NCBI RefSeq assembly: GCF_009649845.1
Contig: NZ_WJIE01000003.1
Location: 496,001-560,000 of the forward strand
DNA length: 64,000 bases
Source: Polyangium spumosum
GTDB taxonomy: Bacteria > Myxococcota_A > Polyangia > Polyangiales > Polyangiaceae
Direction of reading: 5' to 3'
Positions 36,893 through 49,382 of this stretch are shown here, one piece after another. The notes beneath the pieces were generated by a model. It had not been told where the DNA came from. It saw nothing but the letters and a program-made list of their open reading frames with translations, and did no database searches. Both the position numbers and the translations under genes were made by a program. How positions within the stretch are numbered: the first letter of the stretch is position 1; each line of letters opens with the position of its first letter.

Positions 36893-37963
36893 GTGAGCGC
36901 CGCGGATCCTGTCCAGGCGATCAAGGCCATCGAGGAGGGCCTGTCCGCGCTCGGCACGCGGTACCGCGACGCGTTCGCGGCCGCGACGAACGAGCAGGCC
37001 CTGCGCCTCGAGCACGCCAAGGTCCTCGGCAAGAAGGGCGAGCTCACCGCCGTCCTCGCGCTGATGCGCCACGTCCCCGCCGACCAGAAGGCCAGCGTGG
37101 GCAGCCGGGTCAACGCCTTCAAGGAAGAGGTCGAGGCTTCGTTCGAAGCGCGCCTCCAGGCGATCGCCCGTGCTGCCCGCGAGGCCGAGCTCCGCGGCCT
37201 CCCCTTCGATCTCAGCCTGCCGGGCCGCGTCGAGCTCGGCCGCGGCCATTTCCATCCCATCGCGCAGGTCCGTGACGAGCTGCTCGCGATCTTCCGCGAC
37301 CTCGGCTTCGTGGCCGAGTCCGGCCCCGAGATCGAGCTCGAAGAGAACAACTTCACGAAGCTCGCGTTCCCGCCCGATCACCCGGCGACGGACATGCAGG
37401 ACAGCTTCTGGCTCGGGCCGGGCCTGCTCCTGCGCACGCACACGACCACGGTGCAGCCGCGCGAGTTTTTGCTCCGCAAGCCGCCGCTCGCCGTCGTGAT
37501 GGCTGGCTCCGTCTACCGCCGTGACGACGACGTCACCCACTCGCCGATGTTCCACCAGATCGACGGCTTCCTCGTCGACGAGAAGGTGAGCTTCGCCGAG
37601 CTCAAGGGCGTCGTCGCGGGCTTCATCGAGCGCCTCTACGGCCCGGGCCTACCGATGCGCTTCCGGCCGAGTTACTTCCCCTTCGTCGAGCCCGGCGCCG
37701 AGGTCGACTGCGGCTGCGTCTTCTGCCGCAAGGCCGACGGCACCTACGCCGGGTGCCGCGTCTGCAAGCAGACGGGCTGGCTCGAGGTGCTCGGCTGCGG
37801 GATGATCCACCCCGACGTCTTCCGTCACTGCGGCCTCGATCCCGAGCGGTACAGCGGCTTCGCCTTCGGCATGGGCCTCGATCGCCTGGCCATGCTCCGT
37901 TACGGCATCCCCAACATCCGCCTGCTCTTCGAGAGTGATCCGCGCTTCTTGTCTCAGTTCTGA
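36893..37963 (+). CDS. pheS: Phenylalanyl-tRNA synthetase alpha subunit
   Basis: The 356-residue catalytic subunit has an N-terminal coiled coil (1-90), then motif 2 (AGSVYRRDDDVTHSPMFHQIDGF) and motif 3 (GFAFGMGLDRLAMLRYGIPNIR) of class II synthetases. A Cys-rich insert (CGCVFC, then CRVCKQTGWLEVLGCG) matches a form common in several bacterial phyla. The GTG start follows a GGAGACGG site. The enzyme needs PheT to function, yet no pheT follows: the next gene is on the opposite strand and overlaps the pheS end by 10 bases. pheT must be elsewhere. Confidence 0.96.
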   Translation: MSAADPVQAIKAIEEGLSALGTRYRDAFAAATNEQALRLEHAKVLGKKGELTAVLALMRHVPADQKASVGSRVNAFKEEVEASFEARLQAIARAAREAELRGLPFDLSLPGRVELGRGHFHPIAQVRDELLAIFRDLGFVAESGPEIELEENNFTKLAFPPDHPATDMQDSFWLGPGLLLRTHTTTVQPREFLLRKPPLAVVMAGSVYRRDDDVTHSPMFHQIDGFLVDEKVSFAELKGVVAGFIERLYGPGLPMRFRPSYFPFVEPGAEVDCGCVFCRKADGTYAGCRVCKQTGWLEVLGCGMIHPDVFRHCGLDPERYSGFAFGMGLDRLAMLRYGIPNIRLLFESDPRFLSQF

Positions 37964-39657
37964 GCGGGCGCCGGTCCTTCGAACGAGATCACCTCATCCG
38001 CGATCCTGAGCGGCCCTGGCCGATGCGTGACGATCAGGATCGTCCGGCTGCCCCGCTGCGCCTCGAGCGCCGTGAGCACACGCGCTTCGGCCTCGGCGTC
38101 GAGCCCCGACGTCGGCTCGTCCAGGAGCAGCACCGGCTGACGGCTCGCAACCGCGCGTGCGAGCGCCACGATTTGCCGCTCCCCGCCCGAGAGCTCGTGC
38201 CCTCCGGCGACGATCCTCGCCTGCCCTCGCGCCTCGGCGAGCCCGAGCCCTCCGACCTCCGCGAGCGCGCGCCGCAGCTCCTCCTTCGGCGCGTCCTTCG
38301 CGCCGAGCCCCACGTTCTCCTCGATCGTCCCCGACACGATCGCCGCCTCTTGCGGCACCCACGCGAACGGCCGTTCGTCCGGACCGACCCCGGCGCGCGT
38401 CAGCTCCTCGCCGTCATAACGAAGCTCCCCTTCCGTCGCGGGCACGAGCCCGAGCAGCCCTCGCAAGAGCGTCGTCTTTCCGCTGCCCGTCGGCCCTACG
38501 ATCGCCACGATCCGCCCGGGCTCGGCCGTGAACCGGACCGGCCTCCCGATCGCCCCGCCCACGACGAAACGCAACCCTTCGACCGAGAGCCGCGCCAGCC
38601 GGAAGCGACTGCGCGCCCCTTGCACACTCTCCGGCTCGGCCGCTTCGAACTCGCTCGTGGCGGCTCCGACCTGCACGCTCGCTTCGAGTGCGTCGAGCGA
38701 CGCGGCGCCTCGCTCGATGGCCGTCCGCGCGTCGCCGAGATCGCGCAGCGGCCTGTAGGTCATGAAAAAGACGGCCGCGAAGGCCACGAGTGACCCGCCG
38801 AGGGCCGGCTGCGCACGCTCGATCCAGACGCAGAGCCCGAGCAACGCGGCTGCGGCGAGCACCTCGTTTGCTCCGGAGATCAGGCCTCGGGTCGCTTCTG
38901 CGCGTGCGGCGGCGCGCCCGGCCTCGTCTCCGGCCCGCCCGAGCGCTGCGTGCACCCGCCGGGCGGCTCCGTACGTTCGCCATAGATCCAGGTGCCGTAC
39001 CAGCTCGTCTACAGCGGAATGCAGCTCTTCTGCGAGGCGCGCCGACCGCGCGTGATGGGACCGGACGAACCTGCGCGCCGAGGCCAGGAGCAGCGCGAAC
39101 GGCGTGAGCAGCAGGATCGCGGCGATCGCGAGGCGGGAGGACAGGAAGAGGAGCGCCAGGGCGAGAGGAACGAGGTGTGCAATCGCACGAGCGGCCGCGA
39201 GCACGCCCTCGTCGACGCCTCGCTCGACGTCGCGGATACGCACGGTGATCGCGGCGAGGGAGGCGGCGGCCGCGCTCGGCGGTTGTCCTTGGAGCACGAT
39301 CGCGGCGGTCATCGTGCGCCGAATTGCGTTTCCGACCTGAAAGACAGCCCGCTTCTGGCCGTAGATGGAGAAGGTGCTCGCTGCAGTCTTTACAAGGGAC
39401 GCCCCGAGACCGATAGAAGCCAGAAAAATCGGATGATGCGGGGCGTCGTGGGGGTCGACAAGGGCGCTGAAGGAAGCAAGTTGCCTACCCATCAGCGCCT
39501 GGCCGAGGAGGCCAGCGCACGAAGCCAAGATTCCATGGGCTATCGCCTGCACCAGGGTAGCCCCAGAAAACATCCAAGAGTTTCGCCGGTCCCGGCGGAG
39601 CTCGTGAACGACACGCAAGACGAATGTCCGACTGGACGTGTTGTCAGTCGGCATCAT
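37954..39657 (-). CDS. ABC exporter half-transporter (membrane plus ATPase domains)
   Basis: The 567-residue protein has an N-terminal transmembrane domain (about six helices across ~30-325, including [23 protein letters not shown]) and a nucleotide-binding domain. Walker A is GPTGSGKT (388-395), the Q-loop is in WVPQEAAI, the signature is LSGGERQ, and Walker B is [12 protein letters not shown], with VTHRPG as the H-loop. It is shorter than typical MsbA/CydC exporters. It would work as a dimer in the inner membrane; the substrate cannot be deduced. The 3' end overlaps the convergent pheS by 10 bases. Confidence 0.88.
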   Translation of the reverse strand: MMPTDNTSSRTFVLRVVHELRRDRRNSWMFSGATLVQAIAHGILASCAGLLGQALMGRQLASFSALVDPHDAPHHPIFLASIGLGASLVKTAASTFSIYGQKRAVFQVGNAIRRTMTAAIVLQGQPPSAAAASLAAITVRIRDVERGVDEGVLAAARAIAHLVPLALALLFLSSRLAIAAILLLTPFALLLASARRFVRSHHARSARLAEELHSAVDELVRHLDLWRTYGAARRVHAALGRAGDEAGRAAARAEATRGLISGANEVLAAAALLGLCVWIERAQPALGGSLVAFAAVFFMTYRPLRDLGDARTAIERGAASLDALEASVQVGAATSEFEAAEPESVQGARSRFRLARLSVEGLRFVVGGAIGRPVRFTAEPGRIVAIVGPTGSGKTTLLRGLLGLVPATEGELRYDGEELTRAGVGPDERPFAWVPQEAAIVSGTIEENVGLGAKDAPKEELRRALAEVGGLGLAEARGQARIVAGGHELSGGERQIVALARAVASRQPVLLLDEPTSGLDAEAEARVLTALEAQRGSRTILIVTHRPGPLRIADEVISFEGPAPAQN

Positions 39658-40136
39658 CGACTACAACGGAGCGCGTAAGCATGGGAGCACACCGCGGCCA
39701 TCGAGGCAGCCCGTCGCCGTCCGCCTCGCATGACGGGGAGCCGGCCCCGCTGCATGCCTCGTCGGGGGATGCTCCTAGCATGCCGACCGGCTCCAAGCCC
39801 GAGCGGGGAGCGGGAAATTCGGGAACATACGCCGATTACGGCATGAAAATTGCAGAATTCGTTGAGAAGACGAGCGATCCAGTCTCCAGCATTGCATCCG
39901 TGAACGGCGGCCCGAGCCAGCCGATTTCTTCTCGGAGAGGATCCACCGGAATCAAACCGCACAATCCCCCGTTCAGCCCCCTATCGGGCAGCGGGAACAA
40001 GGGCCCAGCCATGGCGAGCTTCGATACCCCGACGAGCCCGGACCGATCCCTCCTTGACCCGAACGAGAGCTTCCACTCTCGAAAGGGTGACTCCGAAGAA
40101 GTGAACGAAAAACCCTCCACCGCAACGAAGAGCAAG
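39658..40136. other. Upstream region of the sigma factor gene, locally low G+C
   Basis: This 479-base stretch lies between the ABC exporter start and the chosen sigma factor start. It is open in the sigma factor frame from 39624, but part of it (around 39820-39900) falls to about 50% G+C, unlike neighbouring coding DNA. The predicted peptide there is Ser/Pro/Gly-rich without motifs. I read it mainly as a promoter/leader region, though an N-terminal extension of the sigma factor is possible. Confidence 0.45.
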
Positions 40137-41873
40137 ATGAGCACGTCGACCGCCCGCCGCCCCGAAGCCAACCGCCCCTCCACCAAGGCCGCGATGACGG
40201 GCTCCACGACGCGCACCGCATCGGCGCCCAAGCCCGCCCGCGGAAGCGCGCCCGGCCGTCGCGGGGCCGCCGCAGCCGCCGTCGCGGGCGCGCGCACGGT
40301 TCGTCGCAGCGGCACGATGGAGCGCCGGCCGAAGGGCCAGGAGCCCGAGCAAACGCAAGCGCCGGTCGACGAGGAGGCGCTCCAGGACGACACGCGCGCC
40401 AAGACGCCCGCCGCGCCGCTCGCCAAGGAGCCGATCGCCGCGTCCGACATGGATATTGGCATGCTGGACGACGAAGGCGCCGCCGCGGAAGAGGCGGCCG
40501 CCATCCGCCCGCGCCCCGAGATGCTCGAGCCGGAGCCGACGACGGCCGAGTTCATCGACCTCGATTTCACGCCGCTCAGCCGGCCGGATTCTCCCCGGCC
40601 CAACGCCGACCGCGAGCTCAAGGACATCGAGGAGGGTGGCGGCGACTCCATGCTCGCGCGGTATTTCCGCGACATGGCGCTGCACCCGGTCATGGGCCCC
40701 GAGGAGGAGCTCGAGACCGCGCGTGCCGTCGAGCGCACGGAGATCGATCACTGGGTCGCGCTGCTCTCGTACCTGCCCGCGGCCGAGTTCGTGCTCGACG
40801 CGCTCGCCGAGGACGTGACGAAGGCGGGCGAGGACGAGGTGAAGGCGCCGCAGGTCGAAGAGCTGCAGAAGCTCGTGAAGATCGCGAAGAAGCAGAAGTA
40901 CAAGCTCGCGCCCGAGCACGAGAAGGCGTGGGCGCAGCTCTCGAGCGAGCTCGCGACCGTGATCCGCCTGCCCGACTCCGACCGCCTGTGGATGTCGCGC
41001 GCCAGCAGCATCGCGCGTGACCTCGTGCGCGAGCCGGACTTCGAGGAGGACACGATCGCAGACACGGAAGAGGGCGCGCCGATCAAGCCGCCGCGCCCGA
41101 CCTTGCCGATGTCGCCGTCGTACAAGCGTTACCTCGATCGGGTCGAGAAGACGTTCCAGGCCCAGCACGACGCGAAGAACCGGTTCGTCAAGGCGAACCT
41201 GCGCCTCGTCGTGTCGATCGCGCGCCGCTACAACCGCGGCCGGTTGCCGCTGATCGACCTCATCCAGGAGGGCAACATCGGCCTCATGAAGGCGGTGGAG
41301 CGCTTCGACCACAACCGCGGCTACCGCTTCTCGACGTACGCGTCGTGGTGGATCAGGCACGCGATCAGCCGCGCCCTCGCCGACAAGGGCCGCGCGGTGC
41401 GCATCCCGGTGCACATGCTCGACACGTACAACCGCGTCGCCCGCGCGACCCAGGCGATCATCGCGCGCACGGGTCACGAGCCGACGATCGAGGAGCTCGA
41501 GAAGGAGACCGGCGTCCCGCGCGAGAAGCTCGACAAGGTGAAGGACTTCTACGCCGAGACCCCGTTCTCCCTCGATCGCCCGGTCGGCGACGAGGACGGG
41601 CGCAAGTTCATCGACTTCCTCCAGGAGGAGAACGCGCTCTCGCCGTTCGATCACCTGGCGAACCGCAAGTGGAGCGACGAGGTTCGTCGGCTGCTCACCA
41701 CGCTGACGCCGATCGAGTCGCGCATCATCCGCTGGCGCTTCGGCCTCGACGACGAGGACGAGCTCACGCTCAAGGAGATCGGTGACAAGTACAACCTGTC
41801 CCGCGAGCGCATCCGCCAGCTCCAGGAGCAGGCGCTCGTGAAGATCCGCAAGCAGATGCGCGACTACTACTGA
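40137..41873 (+). CDS. Sigma-70 family RNA polymerase sigma factor (RpoD/RpoS-like group)
   Basis: The 578-residue reading from ATG 40137 has an Ala/Pro/Arg-rich disordered N-terminus (1-170). Region 1.2 begins near 172 ([20 protein letters not shown]), followed by a ~150-residue helical non-conserved segment. Regions 2.1-2.4 span ~345-430 ([11 protein letters not shown], then [19 protein letters not shown] and the [10 protein letters not shown] segment). Region 3 and a region 4 with helix-turn-helix ([19 protein letters not shown]) finish the protein. Region 2.4 reads [15 protein letters not shown], differing from the usual RpoD WWIRQAI, so it may be a group 2 factor rather than the main one. 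Upstream in-frame starts exist back to 39624. Confidence 0.88.
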   Translation: MSTSTARRPEANRPSTKAAMTGSTTRTASAPKPARGSAPGRRGAAAAAVAGARTVRRSGTMERRPKGQEPEQTQAPVDEEALQDDTRAKTPAAPLAKEPIAASDMDIGMLDDEGAAAEEAAAIRPRPEMLEPEPTTAEFIDLDFTPLSRPDSPRPNADRELKDIEEGGGDSMLARYFRDMALHPVMGPEEELETARAVERTEIDHWVALLSYLPAAEFVLDALAEDVTKAGEDEVKAPQVEELQKLVKIAKKQKYKLAPEHEKAWAQLSSELATVIRLPDSDRLWMSRASSIARDLVREPDFEEDTIADTEEGAPIKPPRPTLPMSPSYKRYLDRVEKTFQAQHDAKNRFVKANLRLVVSIARRYNRGRLPLIDLIQEGNIGLMKAVERFDHNRGYRFSTYASWWIRHAISRALADKGRAVRIPVHMLDTYNRVARATQAIIARTGHEPTIEELEKETGVPREKLDKVKDFYAETPFSLDRPVGDEDGRKFIDFLQEENALSPFDHLANRKWSDEVRRLLTTLTPIESRIIRWRFGLDDEDELTLKEIGDKYNLSRERIRQLQEQALVKIRKQMRDYY

Positions 41874-41878
41874 ACGTT

Positions 41879-41955
41879 CGCGGGGCCAAACCCCGCGGCT
41901 CGAACGGCTCGGAGGCCACGCGGGAAAACCCGGCGTGGCCTTCGGCATTTCGGGG
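41879..41955 (+). terminator. Two hairpins after the sigma factor gene
   Basis: Directly after the stop codon there is a 7-bp stem (41879-41885 with 41891-41897). Further on, an 8-bp stem (41914-41921 with 41933-41940) is followed by TTCGGCATTTCG. The second is a reasonable Rho-independent terminator shared with the convergent carboxypeptidase gene. Confidence 0.65.
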
Positions 41956-42021
41956 GTATGACATTTCTGTCATACACGCACGGGCACGGCGTGCGCGATC
42001 TGAGCAAGCCCTGCTCTCGCG

Positions 42022-43545
42022 CTAGTGATCCTTCCAGAGCGCGCGCGCGGCGGCGTCGATGATCCTGTCCATCCCACCACGAGCGAGTCCGACCTTGCCC
42101 GGGATGCCGTTCACGTAGATCGAGAACACGAGCGGCGCGCGGCCGGGAGGGCCGAGCACGTAGCCGGAGAGCGAAGCGACGGCGTTCAAGGTGCCCGTCT
42201 TGGCCCGGACGATGCCGCGCTCGGAGAGCTTCTTGAAGCGACCACGGAGCGTGCCGTCGACGCCGCCGATCGCGAGCTGCGCGAGGAACTCGGGGCCCAT
42301 GGAGACGTCGCGATGCGCAGCGCGGAGGAGCGAGGTGGTGGCGAGGGGCGTGATGCGGTTCGCGTCGAAGAGGCCCGAGCCGTTTTTCACGACCACTCCC
42401 TCCTCGAAGGCGCCGATCTCCTTCAGGTAACTCGTGATGACCTCCGCCGCGCCCTCGGCCGTACCCGGGCGGCCCTTCTTCTCGGCCGCGATCGCCTTGA
42501 AGATCATCTCGGCGTAGAAGTTGTCGCTGTCCTTTCCGAGCAGCGCGAGCAGCTCGCCGAGCGGGCGGGATCGATGCGACGCGAGCAGGCGCTTCTCCTT
42601 GGCGCCGCCGAGCTTCACGCCTCCCGCGACCTCGATGCCCGCGGATTCGAGCACCGCGCGGAGCGCGTACCCCGGCACGAGGCGCGGATCGTCGAGGCGA
42701 CGCCGCACCCGCACGACCCGCGCGTTCTCGGGCAGATGACCACCCACGCGCGCGACGAGGCGATCGCCTTTCGGGGTGAGGTCGAGCAAGAGCTTCTCCG
42801 GATCTCCCTTCTTCGTCGTTCGCACGGCGCCCACGACGTCCACGAAGCCGAGCGGATCGACGCGCACGGCCGCGTCCTTGCCCTTCTCCCCCGCGCGCAC
42901 GGAGAGCGTCACCGTGTTCTCGTCGAGCGCGACCGCGGAGACCGGCGCGCGGAACGGCGCCCACTCGTTCGGCTGTTCGTCGAAGGCCGGCGGCACGAAT
43001 CGATCGTCGAAGTACCCCTGGTCGACGACGATCGCGCCCACGCGCCGCACCCCCGCGGTCACGAGCTCACGCGCGAGGGGCCAGAGGTCACCCGCGTCGA
43101 GCGACGGATCACCTTGCCCGCGCAGGACGAGCTCGGGGACACGATCCCCGTCGAGCTTGCCGTAGAGGCCCGTCATGAAGCGATGGCCCGGCCCGAGCAG
43201 GTGAAGCGCCGCCGCGGCCGTGACGAGCTTCGCGTTCGAGGCGGGGTTGAAGGCGACGTGCGCGTCCTTCGCGGCGATCGTCTCGCCCGTCTCCACGTCG
43301 ACGACGGCGACGCCGACGCTCCCGCCCCAGCCCTTCACGTCCGCCGCGAGCTTCTCGATCGCTCGCTGGATCGGCCCGGTTTCCATCGACGCGCGTGGGC
43401 GCGCCGGTGTCGCGGCGCTCGGCCGATTCGAAGGCGCCGGCGCCTCTGTCGCGGCGGGCGTCGGCACCTCCGAGCGCGCCGAGGCGGTGAGGGCAAGGAG
43501 CGCGAGGCCGACGAGGGTGGGACGGAAACGGCTGCCTTGGTGCAT
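42022..43545 (-). CDS. dacB: D-alanyl-D-alanine carboxypeptidase/endopeptidase (PBP4, S13 family)
   Basis: The 507-residue periplasmic enzyme trims or cleaves peptidoglycan crosslinks. It has a signal peptide (ending about residue 24) and a Pro/Ala-rich linker, then the three penicillin-binding motifs: SNAK (Ser103-Lys106), SDN (340-342) and KTG (449-451). The spacing between the first two, filled by inserted domains, is typical of S13 enzymes. The gene is divergent from the small lipoprotein gene at 43679 across a 133-base gap. Function is secure. Confidence 0.95.
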   Translation of the reverse strand: MHQGSRFRPTLVGLALLALTASARSEVPTPAATEAPAPSNRPSAATPARPRASMETGPIQRAIEKLAADVKGWGGSVGVAVVDVETGETIAAKDAHVAFNPASNAKLVTAAAALHLLGPGHRFMTGLYGKLDGDRVPELVLRGQGDPSLDAGDLWPLARELVTAGVRRVGAIVVDQGYFDDRFVPPAFDEQPNEWAPFRAPVSAVALDENTVTLSVRAGEKGKDAAVRVDPLGFVDVVGAVRTTKKGDPEKLLLDLTPKGDRLVARVGGHLPENARVVRVRRRLDDPRLVPGYALRAVLESAGIEVAGGVKLGGAKEKRLLASHRSRPLGELLALLGKDSDNFYAEMIFKAIAAEKKGRPGTAEGAAEVITSYLKEIGAFEEGVVVKNGSGLFDANRITPLATTSLLRAAHRDVSMGPEFLAQLAIGGVDGTLRGRFKKLSERGIVRAKTGTLNAVASLSGYVLGPPGRAPLVFSIYVNGIPGKVGLARGGMDRIIDAAARALWKDH

Positions 43546-43678
43546 GGGAGCTTCCTACAACGTCCGCGGCGGGAGAGACCATCCGACGACGAAGGGTGTG
43601 GGCTTTCGTTGTGCGGACGTGCGAGACCTTGCTAGGGTCGAGTCAAACTCGATCCTCTCACTGGGACTGGAGAAGGCC

Positions 43679-44209
43679 GTGGCACTTCGCACCTCCACCT
43701 CGCAACTCACCTTGGGGCTCTCGCTCTCCATCCTGCTCGTGGCCTGCGGCGGCGCGCAGCCGAAGCAAATCGGCGACGAAAACACCTGGGAGAAGCCGCC
43801 GGCGAAAGCGACGACCGACGAGGGCAGCTCGGCGACGAACGAAGCGTCGGGCGAGACCGGCGAGGACACGAAGTGGACCGACGCGGCCGAGCCGGAGGAG
43901 CTCAACGAGGATCAGGTCAAGCAGATGGAGATCGCGCTGAAGCGTGGTCAGAACAAGGCCGCGAACTGCGCCACGGTCGTCGAGAACGGCCCGACGGGCG
44001 AGGGGCCGGTGTCGGTCACGTTCGACGGCAAGATCGGCAAGATCACCGACGTCGAGGTGGGCGCGCCGTTCGCGGGCACGCCGGTCGAGCAATGCATCAA
44101 GCGCTCGTTCATCGGCGAGTACTGCTTGCCGTTCGAGGGGGATCCGAAGGTCGTGAAGTACAAGGTCAACCTGCCCGCGAAGGCCGCCGCGGCGACGCCG
44201 AAGAAGTGA
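43679..44209 (+). CDS. Predicted lipoprotein with AgmX/PglI-like C-terminal domain
   Basis: A GTG start after a GGAGAAGG site gives a 176-residue product. The signal peptide ends in LLVAC (Cys23). A Thr/Ser/Glu/Asp-rich linker follows to about residue 75. The C-terminal domain (~80-170) has helix-strand features (VKQMEIALKRGQNKAANC, then VSVTFDGKIGKITDVEV and VEQCIKRSF) that resemble the TonB-C/AgmX-PglI C-terminal domain found in many myxobacterial envelope proteins. Two cysteines probably pair. It likely shares a transcript with the next gene, whose start is 8 bases away. Confidence 0.8.
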   Translation: MALRTSTSQLTLGLSLSILLVACGGAQPKQIGDENTWEKPPAKATTDEGSSATNEASGETGEDTKWTDAAEPEELNEDQVKQMEIALKRGQNKAANCATVVENGPTGEGPVSVTFDGKIGKITDVEVGAPFAGTPVEQCIKRSFIGEYCLPFEGDPKVVKYKVNLPAKAAAATPKK

Positions 44210-44217
44210 CGCGCGGG

Positions 44218-44712
44218 ATGAAGCACGCCTCGATCCTGATCACGCTCGCGCTCTTGCTCGGCTCGTCGCAGAGCTTCGCCGAAGAGACGGACGAAGCACC
44301 GGCGCCGCGGTATCCGCCCTCGTCGGTGCGACCGAAGCTCATCGGCGGCGGCCTCGCGATCACGGCGATCGCGTACGGCGTGGGCGTCGTGGCCGCGACG
44401 AGCTGGCCCGACGCGCCGGGCGCCGAGTCGCTGAAGATCCCCGTCGTGGGGCCGTGGATGGCGCTCGCCCAGAACAAGTGCGGCGACCCGACGGTGACCG
44501 ACTGCTCGGGATCGATCTGGCTGCGCGGGCTGCTCACGGGGCTCGGCGGGATCGCGCAGCTCGGCGGGCTCGGCCTCGTGGCCGAGGCGATCATCATGAA
44601 GACCGAAGCGACGGCGCCGAAGCCCTCGGAGTCGGAGCAGAGCGCGTTCCTCATGCCGGTGCCGATCGTGGCGCCGAACATGACCGGGATCGGGCTCGTC
44701 GGCCGCTTCTAG
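44218..44712 (+). CDS. Exported or membrane protein of unknown function
   Basis: The 164-residue product has a signal peptide (MKHASILITLALLLGSSQSFA) and at least two further hydrophobic stretches (LIGGGLAITAIAYGVGVVAA and GLLTGLGGIAQLGGLGLVAEAI). Two cysteines lie in a short loop between them. I do not recognise it, but similar small proteins with paired hydrophobic segments are frequent in myxobacterial genomes. It follows the AgmX-like lipoprotein with an 8-base gap and overlaps the convergent FAH-family gene by 4 bases. Confidence 0.72.
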   Translation: MKHASILITLALLLGSSQSFAEETDEAPAPRYPPSSVRPKLIGGGLAITAIAYGVGVVAATSWPDAPGAESLKIPVVGPWMALAQNKCGDPTVTDCSGSIWLRGLLTGLGGIAQLGGLGLVAEAIIMKTEATAPKPSESEQSAFLMPVPIVAPNMTGIGLVGRF

Positions 44713-45614
44713 CGCGCCTTCGTGTATCGATACGGCGGCGGCTCGGGCCCGAGGACGGGCCGCGCCGCGACCTTCCCCAGCCGATCCACCGCGACCTCGA
44801 GCGTCGCGCCAAACCCGAGGCCGAGGCGCCGCGCGGCCTCGCCTGCGCCTTCGATCGGTGGAGCACAAACGATGTCGCCCGGGAAGAGCGGGACGTGGCG
44901 GCTGACGAAGGCGAGCGACTCGGCGAAGGAGAGCGCCGGCGCGGCGGACGCGGAGAGCTCTTCGATCACGCCGCCCACGCGCAGACGAACCCGCGCTTCG
45001 TCGAGCGCGCCGGCTTCGTCTTTCGTGACCAGCACGGGGCCGAGGGTCGCGGCGAAGTCGCGCGCGTGGACCGAACCGCTCGTTCGTTCTTGCTCACGCG
45101 CGACCCAGCCGAGGAAGAGAGAAAACCCGAGGATCGCTCGCTCGGCCTCGGAGGCCGTCGCGGCGCGGAGCTCGTCGCAGAGGAGCGCGGCGATCGAGAC
45201 CTCGACGTCGGGCCGCGCCTCGGTCGGCGGGAAGGGGACCGATTCTTGGTGCCCCAACAATCCGCGCGGGTTGCCCAGGTGGTACCGAGGCACCTCGCCC
45301 GCGGGTGTGCTCTCGAGCTCGACGAGCAGCGCGCGCTCGGGCACGCACGGCGGCAGCCAGAGCAGCTCCTCGGGCAGGAGCCTCGCCTCGGTGGGACGTT
45401 CGCCGGCGCAAAGAGCGTCGTCCAGGACGTCGAGGCCTGCGCCGCCGACGGAGAAGACGCGCGCGAAATAGTCCTCGGCGGTGGAGGAGCGCGCGTCGAG
45501 CAGCGGCGCGCCGCGCCTCCGCTCGAGCTCGGCCGCGTCGTAGAGGCAGCCGTCACGCTCGAGCGCGATCCGCGGCAAGACCGAGGACGGAAGGAGGACG
45601 CGGGCAAGACGCAT
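44709..45614 (-). CDS. Fumarylacetoacetate hydrolase family protein
   Basis: The 301-residue protein has FAH-fold features: a metal-binding region DVEVSIAALLCDEL, GFSLFLGWVAREQE, RDFAATLGPVLVTKDE and HVPLFPGDIVCAPP near the C-terminus. The FAH family covers hydrolases and decarboxylases of aromatic and dicarboxylic acid breakdown. The usual metal-ligand glutamate pair (E-x-E) is hard to place, so activity is uncertain. The gene is divergent from pyrG. Confidence 0.75.
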   Translation of the reverse strand: MRLARVLLPSSVLPRIALERDGCLYDAAELERRRGAPLLDARSSTAEDYFARVFSVGGAGLDVLDDALCAGERPTEARLLPEELLWLPPCVPERALLVELESTPAGEVPRYHLGNPRGLLGHQESVPFPPTEARPDVEVSIAALLCDELRAATASEAERAILGFSLFLGWVAREQERTSGSVHARDFAATLGPVLVTKDEAGALDEARVRLRVGGVIEELSASAAPALSFAESLAFVSRHVPLFPGDIVCAPPIEGAGEAARRLGLGFGATLEVAVDRLGKVAARPVLGPEPPPYRYTKAR

Positions 45615-48590
<2,976 letters not shown>

Positions 48591-48740
48591 ACGCGCTCTT
48601 CAGGCGTCCCCCTGCCTCCGGTCACGATTCGGTCATGCGAGCGCGTGGCTCGCGACATGCACGCGTGACGCGTGGTGCAGCGCGTCGCGCGTCATCGATG
48701 GACGTGATGCGCACGTAACGCGCGGAAAGAGGAGGATCGC

Positions 48741-49382
48741 GTGAAGGTGCGAGAGATCATGAGCACGCCGGTGACCACGATCGAGCCCGACGACAACCTC
48801 GCGTTCGCCGAGGAGCTCATGACCGTCGAGCGCGTGCGTCACTTGCCCGTGCTGGATGGCGAACTGGTCGTGGGCCTCTTGTCGCACCGCGACATCCTCC
48901 TGGCCTCCGAGTCGATCCTGCGGAGGTCGGCCGTCGACCACGATCTCGAGCGCAAGCGCAAGGCGCGCGTCAACGAGGTCATGCGCGGATCGGTGGACAC
49001 GATCGGCCCGGACGACGACGCCGCGGACGCCGCAGACCTCATGCTCACGCAGAAGATCGGCTGCTTGCCCGTGGTGGACGAGGCGCGCCGGTTGCTCGGG
49101 ATCGTGACGGACGCCGACTTCGTGAAGATGGCGCGGGACGGGCTCCGCGCAGGGCGGATCACGCAGCCGGCGAGGCAGGCGATGGCACGAGCGAGCGCGC
49201 CGAGGGCGAGGCCGCCCCTCGCGAAGGGGACGGCGAAGGCCGCGGCGACAGCGGCGCGAGGCGCAAAGACGATCGCCACGAAGAAAGGGACGGCGACAAA
49301 GGTCGTGCCGAAGATCCCGGCGAAAGTGACGCCGAGGAAAGGCGCGGCGACGAGGAAGGCGCCGACGCGGCGGAGCGCGTGA
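48741..49382 (+). CDS. CBS-domain protein with histone-H1-like basic tail
   Basis: The 213-residue protein has a tandem CBS pair (~1-60 MSTPVTTIEPDDNLAFAEEL, then VRHLPVLDGELVVGLLSHRDIL; ~75-135 VNEVMRGSVDTIGPDD, then GCLPVVDEARRLLGIVTDADF) that should bind adenine nucleotides. From ~140 to the end it is Ala/Lys/Pro/Thr/Arg-rich with no acidic residues, resembling the C-terminal tail of histone H1 and likely to bind DNA or RNA. The GTG start has a strong GAGGAGG site. It ends directly against the convergent lipid kinase gene. The combination suggests a nucleotide-sensing nucleic-acid-binding protein (inference). Confidence 0.88.
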   Translation: MKVREIMSTPVTTIEPDDNLAFAEELMTVERVRHLPVLDGELVVGLLSHRDILLASESILRRSAVDHDLERKRKARVNEVMRGSVDTIGPDDDAADAADLMLTQKIGCLPVVDEARRLLGIVTDADFVKMARDGLRAGRITQPARQAMARASAPRARPPLAKGTAKAAATAARGAKTIATKKGTATKVVPKIPAKVTPRKGAATRKAPTRRSA

